NCBI RefSeq assembly: GCF_036429475.1 | Contig: NZ_CP144125.1 | Location: forward strand, 124,001 to 188,000 | Source of the DNA: Halalkalicoccus sp. CGA53 | GTDB taxonomy: Archaea; Halobacteriota; Halobacteria; Halobacteriales; Halalkalicoccaceae | Length of the DNA stretch: 64,000 nt | Direction: 5' to 3' | In this document: positions 1-10,737 of the stretch, piece by piece | Layout: every line of letters begins with the position of its first letter | How positions within the stretch are numbered: position 1 is the first letter of the stretch | Notes under the pieces: generated by a model | Told to the model about the DNA's origin: nothing | The model's input: only the letters and a program-made list of their open reading frames with translations | Database searches by the model: none | Translations under genes and position numbers: made by a program

Positions 1-1
1 G

Positions 2-1036
2 TTCATCAACTACGCCCACCCCGACGGCGACCTGTGGGCCGCCGAACGCCTCGCCCCGGACGAGGTGCGGGTCTCCTACCCCGGCTACATCCTCGAGTTC
101 CCGGTCGACCACGAGGACGACCCCGACTTCGAGGGCTCCGACGCGCTGGTGGGCTTCGCCGAGGAGCAGGGCTGGTGGGACGGCGAGGGCGACACCCTGA
201 ACCTGCACGAAGTGCTCGGCGTCGGCGAATTCCCCGCCGAGGAGGAGGAGTACTTCTACCCCGAGTTCTACCAGGGCGCTCGCCACCCGCTCGAACGCGA
301 GGCGGAGCTCGAGGAGCTCGCGCCCGTGAGCCTCGAGGACGTGCTCGCGCTGGTCCGAGACCCCCGCTGGTCGACCGACTTCGCCGGCTACGGGCAGGTC
401 GCGCACCTCCGTCCCGACGTCCACCCGGAGCTCCAGGCGCTCTGGACCGCGGTGACGAGCGCGATCACCACGCCGTTCGTGCCGATCCCGATCGGTGCCG
501 AGGAGGTCCCCGTCGAGTTCCGACAGCACCGCTACACGACGTCGAACGCCGCGGGTAACTTCCTCGATCGGGACTGGCAGCTCCAGGAGGCGACCCGGTA
601 CGCGACCCGGGAGTTCAAGCGGCTGCTCTACTTCACCGCCGACCGGCCCGAGGAGTTCTACACCGACGTCGTCGGCGCGATCGAGGGGTTCGAGCACGAA
701 CTGCTCGACGAGCGAGCGGCGATCGAGGCGGAGGCCCGGGAGCTGTTCGAGGCCGGCGACCAGGAGGTCGCGCGGGAGCTACTCACGGAGAACGTCGACG
801 AGCGGCTGCTGGACAGCCTCCGGCTCGGCATGGAGCTCACCGACGAGGTCGAAGCCGAGACCCGCGAGCGCTTCGGGATTCGCGAGCCGGAGGGTCGCGA
901 GGAGGAGGGCGAGACCACCCCGCCCGCCAGCCAGGACATGGCCGAGGGGGCGTGGGGCGACATGGTCCACGCCTACGACGACGAGCTGCACGCGGGGTAT
1001 CCCCGAGAACACGGCGCGTACACCGACGGCGACTGA
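2..1036 (+). CDS. C69-family dipeptidase, C-terminal part (partial)
   Basis: The reading frame is open from the window edge, so only the C-terminal ~344 residues are present. The segment TPFVPIPIGAEEVPVEF matches my memory of the conserved stretch in C69 (PepD-type) dipeptidases, where a similar 'VPLYCGIDEVP' stretch occurs. The catalytic N-terminal cysteine would lie outside the window. The last third is acidic and predicted helical (E/R-rich around 700-880), as in haloarchaeal members. Inferred role: cleavage of dipeptides for nutrition or turnover. Another Ntn-hydrolase-fold peptidase is possible because the active site is not visible. Confidence 0.6.
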   Translation, partial: FINYAHPDGDLWAAERLAPDEVRVSYPGYILEFPVDHEDDPDFEGSDALVGFAEEQGWWDGEGDTLNLHEVLGVGEFPAEEEEYFYPEFYQGARHPLEREAELEELAPVSLEDVLALVRDPRWSTDFAGYGQVAHLRPDVHPELQALWTAVTSAITTPFVPIPIGAEEVPVEFRQHRYTTSNAAGNFLDRDWQLQEATRYATREFKRLLYFTADRPEEFYTDVVGAIEGFEHELLDERAAIEAEARELFEAGDQEVARELLTENVDERLLDSLRLGMELTDEVEAETRERFGIREPEGREEEGETTPPASQDMAEGAWGDMVHAYDDELHAGYPREHGAYTDGD

Positions 1037-1218
1037 GTGCTTCTGGCTCGCTTTAGCACTGAGTGCGCTCGTCGCCAGCTCTCCTCCTGGTCTCGATTCC
1101 CCTCACTCTCCCATCTACCCGGGCAGGAACGCTCGAGGTGTTTGGTAGGCCTCTGGTCGGTCTTCGCGGTCCTCGAGTACCCGAAGGGAGCCCGGTCACA
1201 CGCGCTGGCCGGGAAAGT

Positions 1219-1572
1219 TCACAGTTTCGGATCGAACCGGATCCGTCCGTCGCGAACGGCGGCGCTTGGAAGGGCGCGGAGGACACCTTCCTCGTCCTCG
1301 AAGCGTCCCCCGGCTTCTGGAGCCGGGACGACGCTGATCCATTCGGCTGGTGACGTGACCGGGACGCCGAGGTTTCGGACCCCGTCCGGGATACCCCGTA
1401 CCGTGGATGTGGAGGTGCAGTTGTACACCCGATCCACGGGTCCCTCGCGTCGTTCTCGGTCCGCAAACGCCCTCCGGCTTGCCTCGTAGCTGTCCTGGCA
1501 GCGCCGGCCACGGCGGCCGCAGTAGCTCCCTCGACATCGCACGATCAGCTCGACGTCCTCTCGGTCGTGCAC
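1219..1572 (-). CDS. Hypothetical cysteine-containing protein downstream of tRNA-Asp
   Basis: 117-residue frame from a GTG start. I do not recognise a family. Support is compositional: third codon positions are almost all G or C, and the protein ends plausibly in RIRFDPKL. The N-terminal third holds an unusual R/C/G cluster (RCRGSYCGRRGRRC) that could be a metal or nucleic-acid site. The frame stays open and coding-like upstream toward the tRNA (…ELTFVGDGFAIV), so the true start may be a non-canonical codon further upstream or the 5' end may be lost. Same strand as tRNA-Asp, so read-through is possible. Confidence 0.45.
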   Translation of the reverse strand: MHDREDVELIVRCRGSYCGRRGRRCQDSYEASRRAFADRERREGPVDRVYNCTSTSTVRGIPDGVRNLGVPVTSPAEWISVVPAPEAGGRFEDEEGVLRALPSAAVRDGRIRFDPKL

Positions 1573-1612
1573 GATGGCGAAGCCGTCGCCTACGAACGTG
1601 AGTTCGGAAAAG

Positions 1613-1685
1613 CGCCCGAGGCGGGATTTGAACCCGCGTCACGACCGTGACAGGGTCGTATGATAGGCCACTACACCACCCGGGC
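1613..1685 (-). tRNA. tRNA-Asp (GTC)
   Basis: Read on the minus strand, the 7-bp acceptor stem GCCCGGG pairs with CTCGGGC (one G-T pair). The anticodon loop CTGTCAC gives GTC. The T arm GCGGG-TTTGAAT-CCCGC is perfect, and the discriminator is G73, as expected for archaeal tRNA-Asp. CCA is not encoded and no intron is seen. Confidence 0.95.
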
Positions 1686-1714
1686 AGGACGCATCTCTCC
1701 CTTTCCGACTGCCG

Positions 1715-1722
1715 GATATAAG
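1715..1722 (-). promoter_or_regulatory. TATA box of tRNA-Asp
   Basis: Minus-strand CTTATATC lies about 30 bp upstream of the mature tRNA 5' end, the usual haloarchaeal TATA spacing. Confidence 0.65.
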
Positions 1723-1871
1723 CCTTTCCAAACGGCCGGTCGTGTGGGTCTCGACCCCAAAGCGATATACGCTTTCGTCACCTCCGGGCGAGTATCGACA
1801 CGACTCACCCGTCGATGATGGCCCCGGAACTGGGGACGGAGTGAGCGTCCGCTTCGCCGCGTTTGGGAACT

Positions 1872-1897
1872 CTTAAATGGCCGGCTCCTATAGGAGT
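1872..1897 (+). promoter_or_regulatory. rpoH-operon promoter with palindrome at the predicted start site
   Basis: A TATA-like tcttaaat at 1872-1879 is followed by the perfect 12-bp palindrome CTCCTATAGGAG at 1885-1896. The palindrome sits just upstream of the expected transcription start near 1900, so it could be an operator or structure at the 5' end of the mRNA. The leader to rpoH would be about 50 nt. Confidence 0.5.
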
Positions 1898-1948
1898 CTG
1901 TAGTATCTCGTAACAGCCATCGAGGCGATTCTCTACAGGCCGAGACAC

Positions 1949-2173
1949 ATGGACGTAAGCCAACACACGCTGGTACCCGAGCACACCGTCATGGACGAGG
2001 AGTCGATCCAGACGGTACTCGACGAGTACGGCATCAAACCGACCGATCTACCGAAGATCAAACGCACGGATTCCGCGCTTCCCGACGACGCCGAGGTGGG
2101 CGACGTCATCCGGATCGAGCGCGAGTCACGCACGACCGACCGGGCGGTCGTCTATCGGCTGGTGATAGAGTGA
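1949..2173 (+). CDS. rpoH: DNA-directed RNA polymerase subunit H (RPB5-like)
   Basis: 74 residues, the normal size for archaeal RpoH, which corresponds to the C-terminal domain of eukaryotic RPB5. Diagnostic features are the N-terminal LVPEHTVM and the C-terminal [11 protein letters not shown]…VVYRLV. It is the first gene of the polymerase operon and its stop overlaps the rpoB'' start by 2 nt, so the two are probably translationally coupled. In the enzyme it sits on the jaw near the downstream DNA. Confidence 0.97.
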   Translation: MDVSQHTLVPEHTVMDEESIQTVLDEYGIKPTDLPKIKRTDSALPDDAEVGDVIRIERESRTTDRAVVYRLVIE

Positions 2174-3738
2174 GCGTCAGCCGAGAGGAGCGACGGCGAC
2201 TCTCCCGGGAGTACTTCTCCCGAGAGCGCCTCGCCGAACACCACTTCCGCTCGTTCAACGACTTCCTCCGCCGGGGGATGCAGGAGGTCGTCACCGAGAA
2301 GGCGACGATCGACACCGACATCGGCGACAAGGAGGGCGAAGAGCCCGTCTACGTCGAACTCGGCGACGTCCGCGTGGTCACCCCGAGGGTCAGGGAGGCC
2401 GACGGATCGGAAGAACTGCTCTACCCGCAGGAGGCGAGGCTCAGGAACATCACCTACGCCGCGCCGGTGTTCATGGAGATGTCGATCGTCAAGGGTGGCG
2501 AGGAGGAAGAAGAGCGGGTCGTCGACTCGACGGAGACGAAGGTCGGGACGATGCCGGTGATGGTCGGCTCCGAGAAGTGTAACATCGACGGCTTCACCGA
2601 CGAGGAACTGATCGACATCGGCGAGGACCCGAAGGACCCCGGCGGCTACTTCATCATCAACGGCTCCGAGCGCGTGCTGATGACCAGCGAGGACCTCGCG
2701 CCGAACAAGATCTTAGCGGAGTACGACTCGCGCTACGGCGACGAGATCCAGGTCGCGAAGACCTTCTCCCAGCGCCGGGGCTACCGCGCGCTCGTGCTCT
2801 GCGAGCGCGGTCGCGACGGCCTGCTCGAGGTCTCGTTCCCGAGCGTCTCGGGCTCGATCGAGTTCGTCACGCTGGTCAGGGCGCTCGGGCTCGAGTCCGA
2901 CGAGGAGATCGTCCACCGGGTCTCGGACGACCCGGACATCGTGAAGTTCATGCTGGAGAACTTAGAGGAGGCGGAGGTCCAGACCACCGAGGAGGCGATC
3001 GAGACGCTCGGCCAGCGCGTCGCCTCGGGCCAGGGCAAGAACTACCAGTTGAAACGCGCGAACTACGTCATCGACCGGTACCTGCTCCCGCACCTCCACG
3101 AGGAGGGCGTCGAGGAGGAGGAGGTACGGATCAACAAAGCGTACTATCTCTGCCGGATGGCCGAGGCGTGTTTCGAACTCGCGCTCAAACACCGCGACTC
3201 CGACGACAAGGACCACTACGCGAACAAGCGGCTGAAGGTCTCGGGCGACCTGATGAAGGACCTGTTCAGGACGGCGCTGAACAAGCTCGCCCGCGACGTG
3301 AAGTACCAGCTCGAGCGGGCGAACATGCGAAACCGCCAGCTATCGGTGAACACGGTGGTCAGAAGCGACGTGCTGACCGAGCGGCTCGAACACCCGATCG
3401 CGACCGGCAACTGGGTCGGCGGGCGCTCGGGCGTCTCGCAGCTCGTCGACCGAACCGACTACATGGGCGTCCTCTCCCACCTCCGGCGGCTTCGATCGCC
3501 GCTCTCGCGCTCGCAGCCACACTTCGAGGCGCGCGACCTCCACGCGACGCAGTGGGGCCGGATCTGTCCCTCGGAGACGCCCGAGGGGCCGAACTGCGGG
3601 CTGGTGAAGAACTTCGCCCAGGCGATGGAGCTGACACAGGACATCGAGGACGAGAGCCGGCTGAAACGCGAACTCGCGTCGATGGGCGTGCGGGGGCTGC
3701 CCGGCATCGAACAGCGGAGAGCGGAGGCTGACGACTGA
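2170..3738 (+). CDS. rpoB2: RNA polymerase subunit B'' (N-terminal half of RPB2/beta)
   Basis: 522 residues starting with a GTG that overlaps the rpoH stop. This is the upstream half of the split archaeal beta subunit. It contains the early [20 protein letters not shown] region and, near residues 460-485, the fork-region signature [16 protein letters not shown]. It ends at the natural B''/B' break found in Halobacteria and many methanogens. With B' it forms the wall, protrusion and half of the active-site cleft. It is followed 1 nt later by rpoB'. Length and boundaries are normal. Confidence 0.97.
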   Translation: MSVSREERRRLSREYFSRERLAEHHFRSFNDFLRRGMQEVVTEKATIDTDIGDKEGEEPVYVELGDVRVVTPRVREADGSEELLYPQEARLRNITYAAPVFMEMSIVKGGEEEEERVVDSTETKVGTMPVMVGSEKCNIDGFTDEELIDIGEDPKDPGGYFIINGSERVLMTSEDLAPNKILAEYDSRYGDEIQVAKTFSQRRGYRALVLCERGRDGLLEVSFPSVSGSIEFVTLVRALGLESDEEIVHRVSDDPDIVKFMLENLEEAEVQTTEEAIETLGQRVASGQGKNYQLKRANYVIDRYLLPHLHEEGVEEEEVRINKAYYLCRMAEACFELALKHRDSDDKDHYANKRLKVSGDLMKDLFRTALNKLARDVKYQLERANMRNRQLSVNTVVRSDVLTERLEHPIATGNWVGGRSGVSQLVDRTDYMGVLSHLRRLRSPLSRSQPHFEARDLHATQWGRICPSETPEGPNCGLVKNFAQAMELTQDIEDESRLKRELASMGVRGLPGIEQRRAEADD

Positions 3739-3739
3739 T

Positions 3740-5566
3740 ATGAGCACACAACGAGACGCGAAGGTCTACGTCAACGGGAGTCTGATCGGTACACACCCCG
3801 ATCCGAACCAGCTCGCAGAACAGGTCCGCTCGGCACGACGCCGCGGCGACGTGAGCGAGATGGTGAACGTCGCGGTGAAAGAGCGCACCCGCGAGGTGAT
3901 CATCAACGCCGACGCGGGTCGCGCACGGAGACCGCTGCTCGTCGTCGAGGGCGGCGAGACGCTGATCACCGAGGAGGCGATCGAGGCGCTCGAATCCGGC
4001 GAGATCGAGTTCGAGACGCTCGTCGAACACGGCTACGTCGAGTTCATCGACGCCGAGGAGGAAGAGGACATCCTCGTCGCCGTCGACGAGGAGGAACTCA
4101 CCGAGGACCACACCCACCTGGAGATCGACCCGCAGCTCATCTTCGGCATCGGCGCGGGGATGATCCCGTACCCCGAGCACAACGCCTCCCCTCGAATCAC
4201 GATGGGTGCGGGGATGATGAAACAGTCGCTCGGGCTTCCCTCCGCGAACTACCGGATCCGGCCGGACACCCGCCAGCACCTGCTGCACTACCCGCAGCTG
4301 GCGATGGTGAAGACCCAGACGACGGAGCAGATCGGCTTCGACGACCGGCCGGCGGCCCAGAACTTCGTCGTCGCCGTGATGAGCTACGAGGGGTTCAACA
4401 TCGAGGACGCGCTCGTGATGAACCAGGGGTCGGTCGACAGGGCGCTCTCGCGCTCGCACTTCTTCCGCACCTACGAGGGCGAGGAACGACGCTACCCCGG
4501 CGGCCAGGAGGACCGCTTCGAGATCCCGTCGGAGGACGTCCGCGGCGCCCGCGGCGAGGAGGCGTACACGCACCTCGACGAGGACGGCCTCGTCAACCCC
4601 GAGACCGACGTCGGCGAGAACGACGTGCTGCTCGGGAAGACCAGTCCCCCGCGGTTCCTCGAGGAACCGGACGACATGGGCGGTCTCAGTCCCCAGAAGC
4701 GCCGGGAGACGAGCGTGACGATGCGCTCGGGCGAGTCGGGCATCGTGGACACGGTGACGCTGATGGAGGGCGAAGACGGCTCGAAGCTCTCGAAGGTGAA
4801 GGTGCGCGACCAGCGTATCCCGGAGCTAGGCGACAAGTTCGCGAGCCGACACGGCCAGAAGGGCGTGCTGGGTCACATCGCTCCCCAGGAGGACATGCCG
4901 TTCACCGAGGAGGGTGTCGTCCCCGATCTCGTGCTCAACCCGCACGCGTTGCCCTCGCGGATGACGGTGGGCCACGTGCTGGAGATGCTCGGCGGGAAGG
5001 TCGGTTCGCTCGAGGGCCGACGCGTCGACGGCACGCCGTTCCAGGGCGAGAGCGAGGAGGAACTGCGCTCGGCGCTCACGGAGCACGGCTTCGAGTCCTC
5101 CGGGAAGGAAGTGATGTACTCGGGGGTCTCCGGCGAGAAGATCGAGGCGGAGATCTTCGTCGGGACGATCTTCTACCACAAGCTCTACCACATGGTCTCG
5201 AACAAGCTCCACGCCCGTTCCCGTGGACCCGTGCAGGTGCTCACCCGCCAGCCGACCGAGGGTCGTGCCAGAGAGGGTGGGCTGCGCGTCGGCGAGATGG
5301 AACGCGAGGTGTTCATCGGTCACGGCGCGGCGATGGCACTCAAGGAACGACTGCTCGACTCCTCGGACCGCGAGTACATCGAGATCTGCGGCAACTGCGG
5401 GATGAGCGCGGTCGAGAACGTCCAGCAACGACGGGTCTACTGCCCGAACTGCGGCGAGGAGACCGACATCCACGAGATCGAGATGAGCTACGCGTTCAAC
5501 CTGCTGCTCGACGAGATGAAAGCCCTCGGCATCGCCCCCCGACTGGAACTGAAGGACGCGGTCTAA
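3740..5566 (+). CDS. rpoB1: RNA polymerase subunit B' (C-terminal half of RPB2/beta)
   Basis: 608 residues. Hallmarks are GYNIEDA-like [12 protein letters not shown] (~215), the hybrid-binding [12 protein letters not shown] (~363-375), and a C-terminal zinc site CGNCG…YCPNCG near residues 550-572. The C-terminus anchors to the clamp. It starts 1 nt after rpoB'' and ends 7 nt before rpoA', so all the subunits are made from one transcript. The subunit contributes to NTP entry and holds the RNA-DNA hybrid. Confidence 0.97.
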   Translation: MSTQRDAKVYVNGSLIGTHPDPNQLAEQVRSARRRGDVSEMVNVAVKERTREVIINADAGRARRPLLVVEGGETLITEEAIEALESGEIEFETLVEHGYVEFIDAEEEEDILVAVDEEELTEDHTHLEIDPQLIFGIGAGMIPYPEHNASPRITMGAGMMKQSLGLPSANYRIRPDTRQHLLHYPQLAMVKTQTTEQIGFDDRPAAQNFVVAVMSYEGFNIEDALVMNQGSVDRALSRSHFFRTYEGEERRYPGGQEDRFEIPSEDVRGARGEEAYTHLDEDGLVNPETDVGENDVLLGKTSPPRFLEEPDDMGGLSPQKRRETSVTMRSGESGIVDTVTLMEGEDGSKLSKVKVRDQRIPELGDKFASRHGQKGVLGHIAPQEDMPFTEEGVVPDLVLNPHALPSRMTVGHVLEMLGGKVGSLEGRRVDGTPFQGESEEELRSALTEHGFESSGKEVMYSGVSGEKIEAEIFVGTIFYHKLYHMVSNKLHARSRGPVQVLTRQPTEGRAREGGLRVGEMEREVFIGHGAAMALKERLLDSSDREYIEICGNCGMSAVENVQQRRVYCPNCGEETDIHEIEMSYAFNLLLDEMKALGIAPRLELKDAV

Positions 5567-5573
5567 CTCACCA

Positions 5574-8513
5574 ATGCCACCACAGACGACACCCAAAGAG
5601 ATCGACCGGCTCACGTTCGGGCTGATGGACCCCGAGGAGTACCGGGAGATGAGCGCGACGAAGATCATCACCGCCGACACCTACGACGACGACGGCTTCC
5701 CCATCGATATGGGGCTGATGGATCCCAGGTTGGGGGTGATCGACCCCGGTCTGGAGTGTAAGACCTGCGGCAAACACTCCGGGGCGTGTAACGGTCACTT
5801 CGGACACATCGAACTGGCCGCGCCGGTCGTCCACGTCGGCTTCACCAAGCTGATCCGTCGGCTGCTGCGCGGGACCTGTCGGTCCTGCTCGCGGCTGGCG
5901 CTCACCGACGAGGAGGCCGCGGAGTTCAGGGATCGCTTAGAGCGGACCCGCGAGCTCTCGGGCGACCCGAGCGACGTGATGAAGGCGGCGATCCGCCAGG
6001 CCAGGAAGGCCGATCGCTGTCCCCACTGCGGCGAGGTGCAGTACGACATCCAGCACGAGAAACCGACGACCTACTACGAGGTCCAGCAGGTGCTCTCGGC
6101 GGACTACCCGGAGATGATCGCCGCGGCGATGCAGCCCGACGACGAGGACGACGAGGGCGTCTCCCCGCCGGCGCTCGCCGAGGAGACCGGCATCGACGTC
6201 TCGCGGATCAGCGAGATCCTCTCGGGCTCGTTCCGTCCGCGCGAGGCCGACCGGAAGGCGATCGAGAAGGCGCTGGACGTCGACCTCACCGTCGAGGACC
6301 TGAACAAGCTGATGCCCTCCGACATCCGCGACTGGTTCGAGGATATCCCGGACGAGGACATCGAGACGCTGGGGATCAACGCCGAGAAGGCCCGTCCCGA
6401 GTGGATGATCCTCACCGTGTTACCGGTGCCGCCGGTGACCGCACGGCCGTCGATCACGCTCGACAACGGCCAGCGCTCCGAGGACGACCTCACCCACAAG
6501 CTCGTCGACATCATCCGGATCAACCAGCGGTTCATGGAGAACCGCGAGGCCGGTGCGCCGCAGCTGATCATCGAGGACCTCTGGGAGCTGTTGCAGTACC
6601 ACGTCACGACGTTCATGGACAACGAGATCAGCGGGACGCCGCCGGCGCGTCACCGTTCCGGCAGGCCGCTGAAGACGCTCAGCCAGCGGCTGAAGGGCAA
6701 GGACGGCCGGTTCCGGAACTCGCTGTCGGGCAAGCGCGTGAACTTCTCGGCGCGAACCGTGATCAGCCCGGACCCGACGCTCTCGCTCAACGAGGTCGGC
6801 GTCCCGGACAGGGTCGCCCGGGAGATGACCCAGACGATCCACGTCACCGAGCGGAACCTCGACGACGCCCGGCAGTACGTCAGGAACGGCCCGAAGGGCC
6901 ACCCCGGCGCGAACTACGTCCGGCGGTCGGACAACCGCCGGCTGAAGGTGACCGAGAAGAACTGCGAGGAGCTCTCGGAGAAGGTCGAACCCGGCTGGGA
7001 GGTGAACCGTCACCTCGTCGACGGCGACATCGTGATCTTCAACCGCCAGCCCTCGCTCCACCGGATGAGCATGATGGCCCACGAGGTCGTCGTCATGCCG
7101 TATAAGACGTTCAGGCTCAACACCGTCGTCTGTCCGCCGTACAACGCGGACTTCGACGGCGACGAGATGAACATGCACGCGCTGCAGTCCGAGGAGGCGC
7201 GTGCGGAGGCGCGCGTGCTGATGCGGGTCCAGGAGCAGATCCTCAGCCCACGCTTCGGCGAGAACATCATCGGCGCGATCCAGGACCACATCAGCGGGAC
7301 GTTCCTCCTGACGCACCCGCGGCCGACGACCGGCGAGCCGCCACGGTTCAACGAGACACAGGCGCTCGACCTGCTGCGCGGAACGAGCATCGACGAACTC
7401 CCGAAGGCCGACGGCGAGGAGGACGGAGAGGCGTTCTGGACCGGCATGACGATCTTCTCCCAGCTCCTGCCCGCCGACCTCGACCTCGAGTTCACGAGTT
7501 CCTACGGGGATACGGTCGTGATCGAGGACGGCCAGCACAGGGAGGGGACGATCGACGAGGACGCCGTCGGGGCGTTCGGCGGCGAGATCGTCGACACACT
7601 CGCGAAGGAGTACAGCCACACCCACGCCCGCGTGTTCGTCAACGAGGTCTCGAGCCTCGCGATGCGGGCGATCATGCACTTCGGCTTCTCGCTGGGGATC
7701 GACGACGAGTCGATTCCCGAGGTGGCGAGCGAGCAGATCGACGAGGCGATCGCCAACGCCTACGACAGGGTAGGAGAGCTGATCACGACCTACGAGAACG
7801 GCGACTTAGAGAGTTTGCCGGGGCGAACCGTCGACGAGACGCTCGAGATGAAGATCATGCAGACGCTCGGGAAGGCCAGAGACAGCGCGGGCGACATCGC
7901 GGAGGACCACTTCGCGGACGACAACCCCGCGGTGATCATGGCCGAGTCGGGAGCGCGTGGCTCGCTGCTCAACCTCACGCAGATGGCCGGCTGTGTCGGA
8001 CAGCAGGCGGTCAGGGGCGAGCGGATCAACCGCGGCTACGAGGGTCGGACCCTCAGCCACTACAAGCCGGGCGACCTCTCGGCGGAGGCCCACGGCTTCG
8101 TAGAGAACTCCTACAGGGCGGGGCTCACCCCGCGGGAGTTCTTCTTCCACGCGATGGGCGGTCGCGAGGGACTGGTCGACACGGCGGTCCGGACGTCGAA
8201 GTCCGGCTACCTCCAGCGTCGGCTGATCAACGCGCTCTCGGAACTCGAGACCCAGTACGACGGCACCGTTCGGGACACCTCGGACAAGATCGTCCAGTTC
8301 GAATTCGGCGAGGACGGCACCTCGCCCGTGCGCGTCTCCTCGTCGGTCGACAACGAGATCGACGTCGAGGGGATCGCCGACCGGATCATGGAGGCGGAGT
8401 TCGACAGCGAGGCCGAGAAGGAGGCGTTCCTCGAGTGGAGCGAACCCCCGACGAACCTCTCGGAGCACGCCGATCCGCGGCAGCTCCGAACGGAGGTGAC
8501 CTCCGATGACTGA
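5574..8513 (+). CDS. rpoA1: RNA polymerase subunit A' (N-terminal part of RPB1/beta')
   Basis: 979 residues. The catalytic metal-A loop [15 protein letters not shown] lies near residue 520-534. Two zinc sites are visible: [17 protein letters not shown] (~62-78) and CPHCGE near 147 with partner cysteines. Residues ~195-240 contain an acidic insertion followed by a helix-turn-helix-like segment ([20 protein letters not shown]), which I recall also in other haloarchaeal A' subunits. A' continues in rpoA'', with an 8-nt overlap. Confidence 0.97.
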   Translation: MPPQTTPKEIDRLTFGLMDPEEYREMSATKIITADTYDDDGFPIDMGLMDPRLGVIDPGLECKTCGKHSGACNGHFGHIELAAPVVHVGFTKLIRRLLRGTCRSCSRLALTDEEAAEFRDRLERTRELSGDPSDVMKAAIRQARKADRCPHCGEVQYDIQHEKPTTYYEVQQVLSADYPEMIAAAMQPDDEDDEGVSPPALAEETGIDVSRISEILSGSFRPREADRKAIEKALDVDLTVEDLNKLMPSDIRDWFEDIPDEDIETLGINAEKARPEWMILTVLPVPPVTARPSITLDNGQRSEDDLTHKLVDIIRINQRFMENREAGAPQLIIEDLWELLQYHVTTFMDNEISGTPPARHRSGRPLKTLSQRLKGKDGRFRNSLSGKRVNFSARTVISPDPTLSLNEVGVPDRVAREMTQTIHVTERNLDDARQYVRNGPKGHPGANYVRRSDNRRLKVTEKNCEELSEKVEPGWEVNRHLVDGDIVIFNRQPSLHRMSMMAHEVVVMPYKTFRLNTVVCPPYNADFDGDEMNMHALQSEEARAEARVLMRVQEQILSPRFGENIIGAIQDHISGTFLLTHPRPTTGEPPRFNETQALDLLRGTSIDELPKADGEEDGEAFWTGMTIFSQLLPADLDLEFTSSYGDTVVIEDGQHREGTIDEDAVGAFGGEIVDTLAKEYSHTHARVFVNEVSSLAMRAIMHFGFSLGIDDESIPEVASEQIDEAIANAYDRVGELITTYENGDLESLPGRTVDETLEMKIMQTLGKARDSAGDIAEDHFADDNPAVIMAESGARGSLLNLTQMAGCVGQQAVRGERINRGYEGRTLSHYKPGDLSAEAHGFVENSYRAGLTPREFFFHAMGGREGLVDTAVRTSKSGYLQRRLINALSELETQYDGTVRDTSDKIVQFEFGEDGTSPVRVSSSVDNEIDVEGIADRIMEAEFDSEAEKEAFLEWSEPPTNLSEHADPRQLRTEVTSDD

Positions 8514-9669
8514 GCTCACCGACGAGGTCCGCGCGGTCGTCGAGTCCCGTGACCTCCCCCGCCGGCTGAAAGACCGGGTGCTCGAGACGATCGAGGGCCG
8601 AGAGTCGGTCAGTCAGGAACAGGCCGAGGAGATCGCCCGAGCGGTCGAGACGCGCTATCTCGACACGCGTGTCGATCCGCTCGACCCGGTTGGGACGGTC
8701 TCGGCGCAGTCGATCGGCGAGCCCGGGACGCAGATGACGATGAACACGTTCCACTACGCGGGCGTCGCGGAGATCGACGTCACCCAGGGGCTGCCCAGAC
8801 TCATCGAGCTGGTCGACGCCCGGAAGACGCCGGACACGCCGATGATGACGGTCTACCTCGAAGACGAGTACGCGACCGATCGCTCGCTCGCCCACGAGGT
8901 CGTCTGGAAGATCGAGGCGACGCGCATCCTCGCGCTCGGCGACGTCTCGACGAACGTCGCGGACATGCGCGTCGGGGTCTCGCTGAACGAGGAGACCTTA
9001 GAGGAGCGGCTGATCGAACCCGAGGAGGTCGCGGAGACGATCGAGGACGCGCTGGGCGTCTCGACCGTCCAACAGGGCACTCAGATCGAGTTCGGCCCCG
9101 ACGAGCCGAGCTACCGACAGCTGCTCCAGTTGGTCGAACAGCTCCGCGAGGTGGTCTTCAAGGGGATCGAGGACGTCAGCCGGGTCGTCGTCCGCAAGGA
9201 GCAGTCCGACGAGGACGACGAGTTCGTCCTCTACACCGAGGGGTCGGCCTTCGGCGACGTGCTCTCGATCGAGGGCGTCGACGCCTCCCGAACGACCTGC
9301 AACAACATCCACGAGATCTACCGCGAACTCGGCGTCGAGGCCGCCCGCGAGGCGATCATCGAGGAGACGATGGAGACGCTCAAGGAGCAGGGTCTCGACG
9401 ACGTGAACGTTCGACACCTGATGCTGGTCGCGGACATCATGACCAACCGGGGCGAGATCGAGTCGATCGGACGCCACGGAATCGCCGGCAGCAAGGACAG
9501 CGTACTCGCGCGCGCGGCGTACGAGGTGACGGTCAACCACTTACTCGACGCCGCGATCCACGGCGAGATCGACGACTTAAACGGCGTCATCGAGAACGTG
9601 ATCGTCGGCAAGCCGATCAAACTCGGCACCGGCGACGTCGACCTGCGGATGGGCTCGCTCTCCGACTAG
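8506..9669 (+). CDS. rpoA2: RNA polymerase subunit A'' (C-terminal part of RPB1/beta')
   Basis: 387 residues starting inside the end of rpoA'. It carries the trigger-loop region [20 protein letters not shown] at residues ~67-86, essential for nucleotide addition, then the jaw and the C-terminal part of the cleft ([31 protein letters not shown]). Length is normal for the split archaeal subunit. It is followed with no spacer by nusA. Confidence 0.97.
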   Translation: MTELTDEVRAVVESRDLPRRLKDRVLETIEGRESVSQEQAEEIARAVETRYLDTRVDPLDPVGTVSAQSIGEPGTQMTMNTFHYAGVAEIDVTQGLPRLIELVDARKTPDTPMMTVYLEDEYATDRSLAHEVVWKIEATRILALGDVSTNVADMRVGVSLNEETLEERLIEPEEVAETIEDALGVSTVQQGTQIEFGPDEPSYRQLLQLVEQLREVVFKGIEDVSRVVVRKEQSDEDDEFVLYTEGSAFGDVLSIEGVDASRTTCNNIHEIYRELGVEAAREAIIEETMETLKEQGLDDVNVRHLMLVADIMTNRGEIESIGRHGIAGSKDSVLARAAYEVTVNHLLDAAIHGEIDDLNGVIENVIVGKPIKLGTGDVDLRMGSLSD

Positions 9670-10095
9670 ATGGGCCGGACCCTCTCGACGGAGGCGATCC
9701 AGCACATCGGGGTCTTCGAGGCGGTGACCGACGCGAGCGCGACCGACTGCGTGATCGACGACGAGTTCGACCGGATCGTCTTCGTCGTCCCGCCCGGCGA
9801 GATGGCGACGGCGATCGGACCCGGCGGCGGAACGGTCAGGCGGCTCGAAGAGCGTCTCGGCTGTGTGGTCGAACTCGTCGAGGGTGCCGAAAGCGCCGAA
9901 GCGTTCGTCGCGAACGCGCTCTCGCCGGCCGCCGTCTCGCACGTCACCGTCAGTGAGAACGAGACGACGGTCGCCTACGCGGAGGTGCCCGACGCGGATC
10001 GGGGCGCGGCGATCGGTGCCGGCGGACGGAACATCGAGATGGCCTCGCGACTCGCGAACCGCCACTTCGGGATCGATCGGGTCGAGTTGACCTGA
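9670..10095 (+). CDS. nusA: NusA-like KH-domain transcription factor
   Basis: 141 residues with two KH RNA-binding domains and no N-terminal polymerase-binding or S1 domain, as in archaeal NusA. The two KH loops are GPGGGTVRRLEERLG (~57-71) and GAGGRNIEMASRLANRHFG (~117-135). It starts immediately after the rpoA'' stop. Archaeal NusA is thought to modulate elongation or termination through nascent RNA. The stop is followed by a 213-bp gap before uS12, which has its own promoter. Confidence 0.93.
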   Translation: MGRTLSTEAIQHIGVFEAVTDASATDCVIDDEFDRIVFVVPPGEMATAIGPGGGTVRRLEERLGCVVELVEGAESAEAFVANALSPAAVSHVTVSENETTVAYAEVPDADRGAAIGAGGRNIEMASRLANRHFGIDRVELT

Positions 10096-10275
10096 CGCGT
10101 TCGCTCGCTGTTCGTGGTGAGACCCCGGTCCGATCGAGAGCTACGCGAAGAGCGATCGATCACGTCTCGACCGGAATCGCGGGGATCGGTCGACCCGAAA
10201 ACGGTGTCGTGTCGGTCCGATCGAAACGCGACGGGCGGCTCCGTGGCCGCTTCGCCGCGAGCGCGAAGAGCGAGT

Positions 10276-10282
10276 CTTAAGT
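10276..10282 (+). promoter_or_regulatory. Promoter of the uS12-uS7 pair
   Basis: CTTAAGT lies about 27-33 bp upstream of the uS12 ATG within an otherwise featureless 213-bp spacer. This spacing suggests a nearly leaderless transcript in addition to read-through from the rpo operon. Confidence 0.6.
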
Positions 10283-10308
10283 AGCCTCGTCGGATACCAC
10301 AGCCTACT

Positions 10309-10737
10309 ATGGCGAACGGCAAGTATGCGGCGCGCAAGCTGAAGAAGGACCGCCAGAAGTACCGGTGGTCCGACTCGCGGTACGCGCGTCGTGCACGAGG
10401 ACTTCGGAAGAAGTCCGACCCGCTCGAGGGCGCTCCCCAGGGGAGGGGGATCGTCCTCGAGAAGGTCGGAATCGAAGCGAAACAGCCCAACTCCGCGATC
10501 CGAAAGTGCGTGCGGGTGCAGCTGATCAAGAACGGCAAGCAGGTCACCGCGTTCTGTCCCGGTGACGGCGCGATCAGCTTCATCGACGAGCACGACGAGG
10601 TGACGATCGCCGGGATCGGCGGGGCGAAAGGTCGCGCGATGGGCGACCTCTCGGGCGTGAACTACAAGGTCGAGAAGGTAAACGGCGTCTCGATGATCGA
10701 ACTCGTCCGCGGAAACGCGGAGAAACCGGTGCGATAA
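10309..10737 (+). CDS. rpsL: 30S ribosomal protein uS12
   Basis: 142 residues, archaeal/eukaryotic-type S12. The decoding-site loop [15 protein letters not shown] (~63-77) and the second conserved loop [14 protein letters not shown] are intact. It is a basic rRNA-binding protein of the small subunit A site. Its stop codon TAA shares its last A with the ATG of the uS7 gene. Confidence 0.97.
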   Translation: MANGKYAARKLKKDRQKYRWSDSRYARRARGLRKKSDPLEGAPQGRGIVLEKVGIEAKQPNSAIRKCVRVQLIKNGKQVTAFCPGDGAISFIDEHDEVTIAGIGGAKGRAMGDLSGVNYKVEKVNGVSMIELVRGNAEKPVR

